From Spirochaetia bacterium (lineage in GTDB: Bacteria; Spirochaetota; Spirochaetia; Treponematales; Breznakiellaceae): a stretch of DNA of 14,815 nucleotides. Shown here one piece after another: positions 14,268 through 14,815 of this stretch. Every line of letters starts with the position of its first letter. The stretch's first letter is position 1. A program made the position numbers and the translations under genes. The stretch spans positions 1-14,815 of the forward strand of contig BOAV01000061.1 of the NCBI GenBank assembly GCA_026002045.1, written 5' to 3'. A model generated the notes under the pieces. The model had not been told where the DNA came from, searched no databases, and was given only the letters and a program-made list of their open reading frames with translations.

Positions 14268-14566
14268 TGGGACCCCCTTCGTGTTTTACCATCTTTTTCC
14301 CATTTTTCACCGGATGGGCGATATGCGGTGATGATGTACAATACACCCTCACCTATACTACAAACGATATGCAAATCAACAGAACTTATCAAGCAACTTG
14401 GGAACGGATAATCCATTGGATATTGCTCAATGATTTCTCCATTGCGAATAGTTTGTTTTAAGTCGTCATACTTTATCCCACGCTGACGCATCCGTGCCAG
14501 TAAATGCTCGGTGAGAACAATTATTTCGTCGTTGCAAAGTTTCTGAATATTCTCAATGCTAACCAT
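14264..14566 (-). CDS. DUF4258 protein, probable toxin of a toxin-antitoxin pair
   Basis: The protein has 100 residues from ATG 14566. The DUF4258 pattern is clear: TEHLLARMRQRGI near residues 19-31, a DDLKQTIRNGEIIEQYP stretch, then LHIVCSI and the closing YIITAYRPS. The fold is thought to be related to RelE/MqsR-type RNases, so cutting of mRNA is a reasonable but unproven guess. The ribosome site is modest (GAGGAC or AGAGAAAAG upstream). It is the first gene of a two-gene unit with the zinc-finger gene, translationally coupled by overlap. This pair is more AT-rich than the genes to its left, which fits acquisition by transfer. Confidence 0.82.
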   Translation of the reverse strand: MVSIENIQKLCNDEIIVLTEHLLARMRQRGIKYDDLKQTIRNGEIIEQYPMDYPFPSCLISSVDLHIVCSIGEGVLYIITAYRPSGEKWEKDGKTRRGSQ

Positions 14567-14611
14567 CTTTTCTCTGTCCTCGGTGCCAAGCGCCTTTTTC
14601 TGTTTATGATC

Positions 14612-14640
14612 ATTATATGTAGCTATTTACGTAACATCAA
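14612..14640 (-). promoter_or_regulatory. strong sigma-70-type promoter of the toxin-antitoxin pair
   Basis: On the minus strand TTGATG (14640-14635) and a perfect TATAAT (14617-14612) are 17 bases apart. Transcription would start near 14605, ~40 bases before ATG 14566. The spacer holds the 8-base palindrome TTACGTAA (14627-14634), a possible regulator site. Confidence 0.7.
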
Positions 14641-14716
14641 GGATTTATAGACATCTACCGCCCCCATAGGTAGCGCCTTAAAAAAAGCCGCCGTCATCTT
14701 CCCAGCCCCCCGGTAA

Positions 14717-14732
14717 CCGTGGCTCCCCACGG
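14717..14732. repeat. short perfect inverted repeat
   Basis: CCGTGG-CTCC-CCACGG has 6-base arms with a 4-base spacer. It lies in the GC-rich right-edge segment between the toxin promoter and the larger palindrome, and may belong to the same repeat cluster. Confidence 0.4.
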
Positions 14733-14758
14733 GCACGCAAAGGCATAATCGGGGGTCC

Positions 14759-14806
14759 TGTCAGGGGAATTCATGCCCCGCAGGCGGGTCACGAATTCCC
14801 CTGACA
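14759..14806. repeat. 48-bp near-perfect palindrome at the right edge
   Basis: TGTCAGGGGAATTC (14759-14772) and GAATTCCCCTGACA (14793-14806) are perfect 14-base arms. Between them TG...CA and CCCGC/GCGGG (14777-14781, 14784-14788) continue the pairing, so nearly the whole stretch can fold into one hairpin. No T-run follows. It resembles a REP-type or other dispersed palindromic element more than a terminator. Confidence 0.7.
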
Positions 14807-14815
14807 CCCCCCGCC

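Larger units (their letters stand above)
14694..14815 (-). other. open frame reaching the right edge, coding status uncertain
   Basis: On the minus strand one frame is open from the edge to a TGA (14696-14694), giving 39 residues including FVTRLRGMNSPDRTPDYAFA and ending GGLGR. It passes through the large palindrome at 14759-14806, so it may be repeat sequence that happens to be open, or the 3' end of a gene beyond the window. I do not recognise it. Confidence 0.2.

Noticed and set aside
14655..14686. CTACC/GGTAG hairpin next to a seven-A run as a terminator
   Set aside because: On the plus strand the hairpin is followed by A, not T; on the minus strand the T-run comes before the hairpin, so it fits neither direction.

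Overview
The window looks like chromosomal DNA of a Gram-negative-type (diderm) bacterium, most likely a spirochaete of the Treponema group and perhaps a termite-gut relative. This rests on gene style: a lipoprotein joining a chitobiase-like repeat to a formylglycine-generating-enzyme (SUMF1) domain, an OmpA-type envelope protein, many short Sec-secreted proteins, and a solo sigma-factor-like protein. The assignment is inference; no rRNA or other phylogenetic marker is present. I see no tRNA, insertion sequence, phage gene or CRISPR array.

Layout. 1-179 is the 3' end of an unrecognised gene. 258-1492 is the SUMF1 lipoprotein, whose last ~35 codons lie in another frame, followed by a clear terminator. 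1594-2796 (minus) is an OmpA-family protein. 2822-3328 is a glycerate kinase cut off at about 45% of its length; directly at the break the DNA reads, in another frame, as the last codons of groL (Gly/Met-rich tail, stop, terminator), so this is a deletion or misassembly junction. 3367-3939 (minus) is a TetR-type regulator facing a three-gene operon at 4099-8839: an RND/MMPL exporter, a LolA-like periplasmic protein and an outer-membrane beta-barrel, joined by 4-base ATGA overlaps. 8916-9872 is ornithine carbamoyltransferase. 9961-13968 is a co-directional set: a small secreted protein, a DHH phosphoesterase (NrnA-like), a sigma-like DNA-binding protein, RlmJ and a hemolysin III/TrhA family membrane protein. 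14034-14566 (minus) is a toxin-antitoxin-like pair (DUF4258 plus YgiT-type zinc finger) with a strong promoter. The right edge carries a large, nearly perfect GC-rich palindrome.

How the genes work together. The clearest functional unit is the TetR/RND/LolA-like/barrel cluster. It has an inner-membrane pump, a periplasmic lipid-binding-type carrier and an outer-membrane protein, but no membrane-fusion protein or TolC, which suggests movement of a hydrophobic substrate between the membranes under repression by the divergent TetR protein. A palindrome between the two genes is the probable operator. The DHH phosphoesterase and RlmJ are RNA-turnover and rRNA-modification housekeeping genes. The most unusual points are the groL/glycerate kinase junction, a palindromic in-frame insertion in rlmJ, the zinc-finger-only antitoxin, and the edge palindrome.
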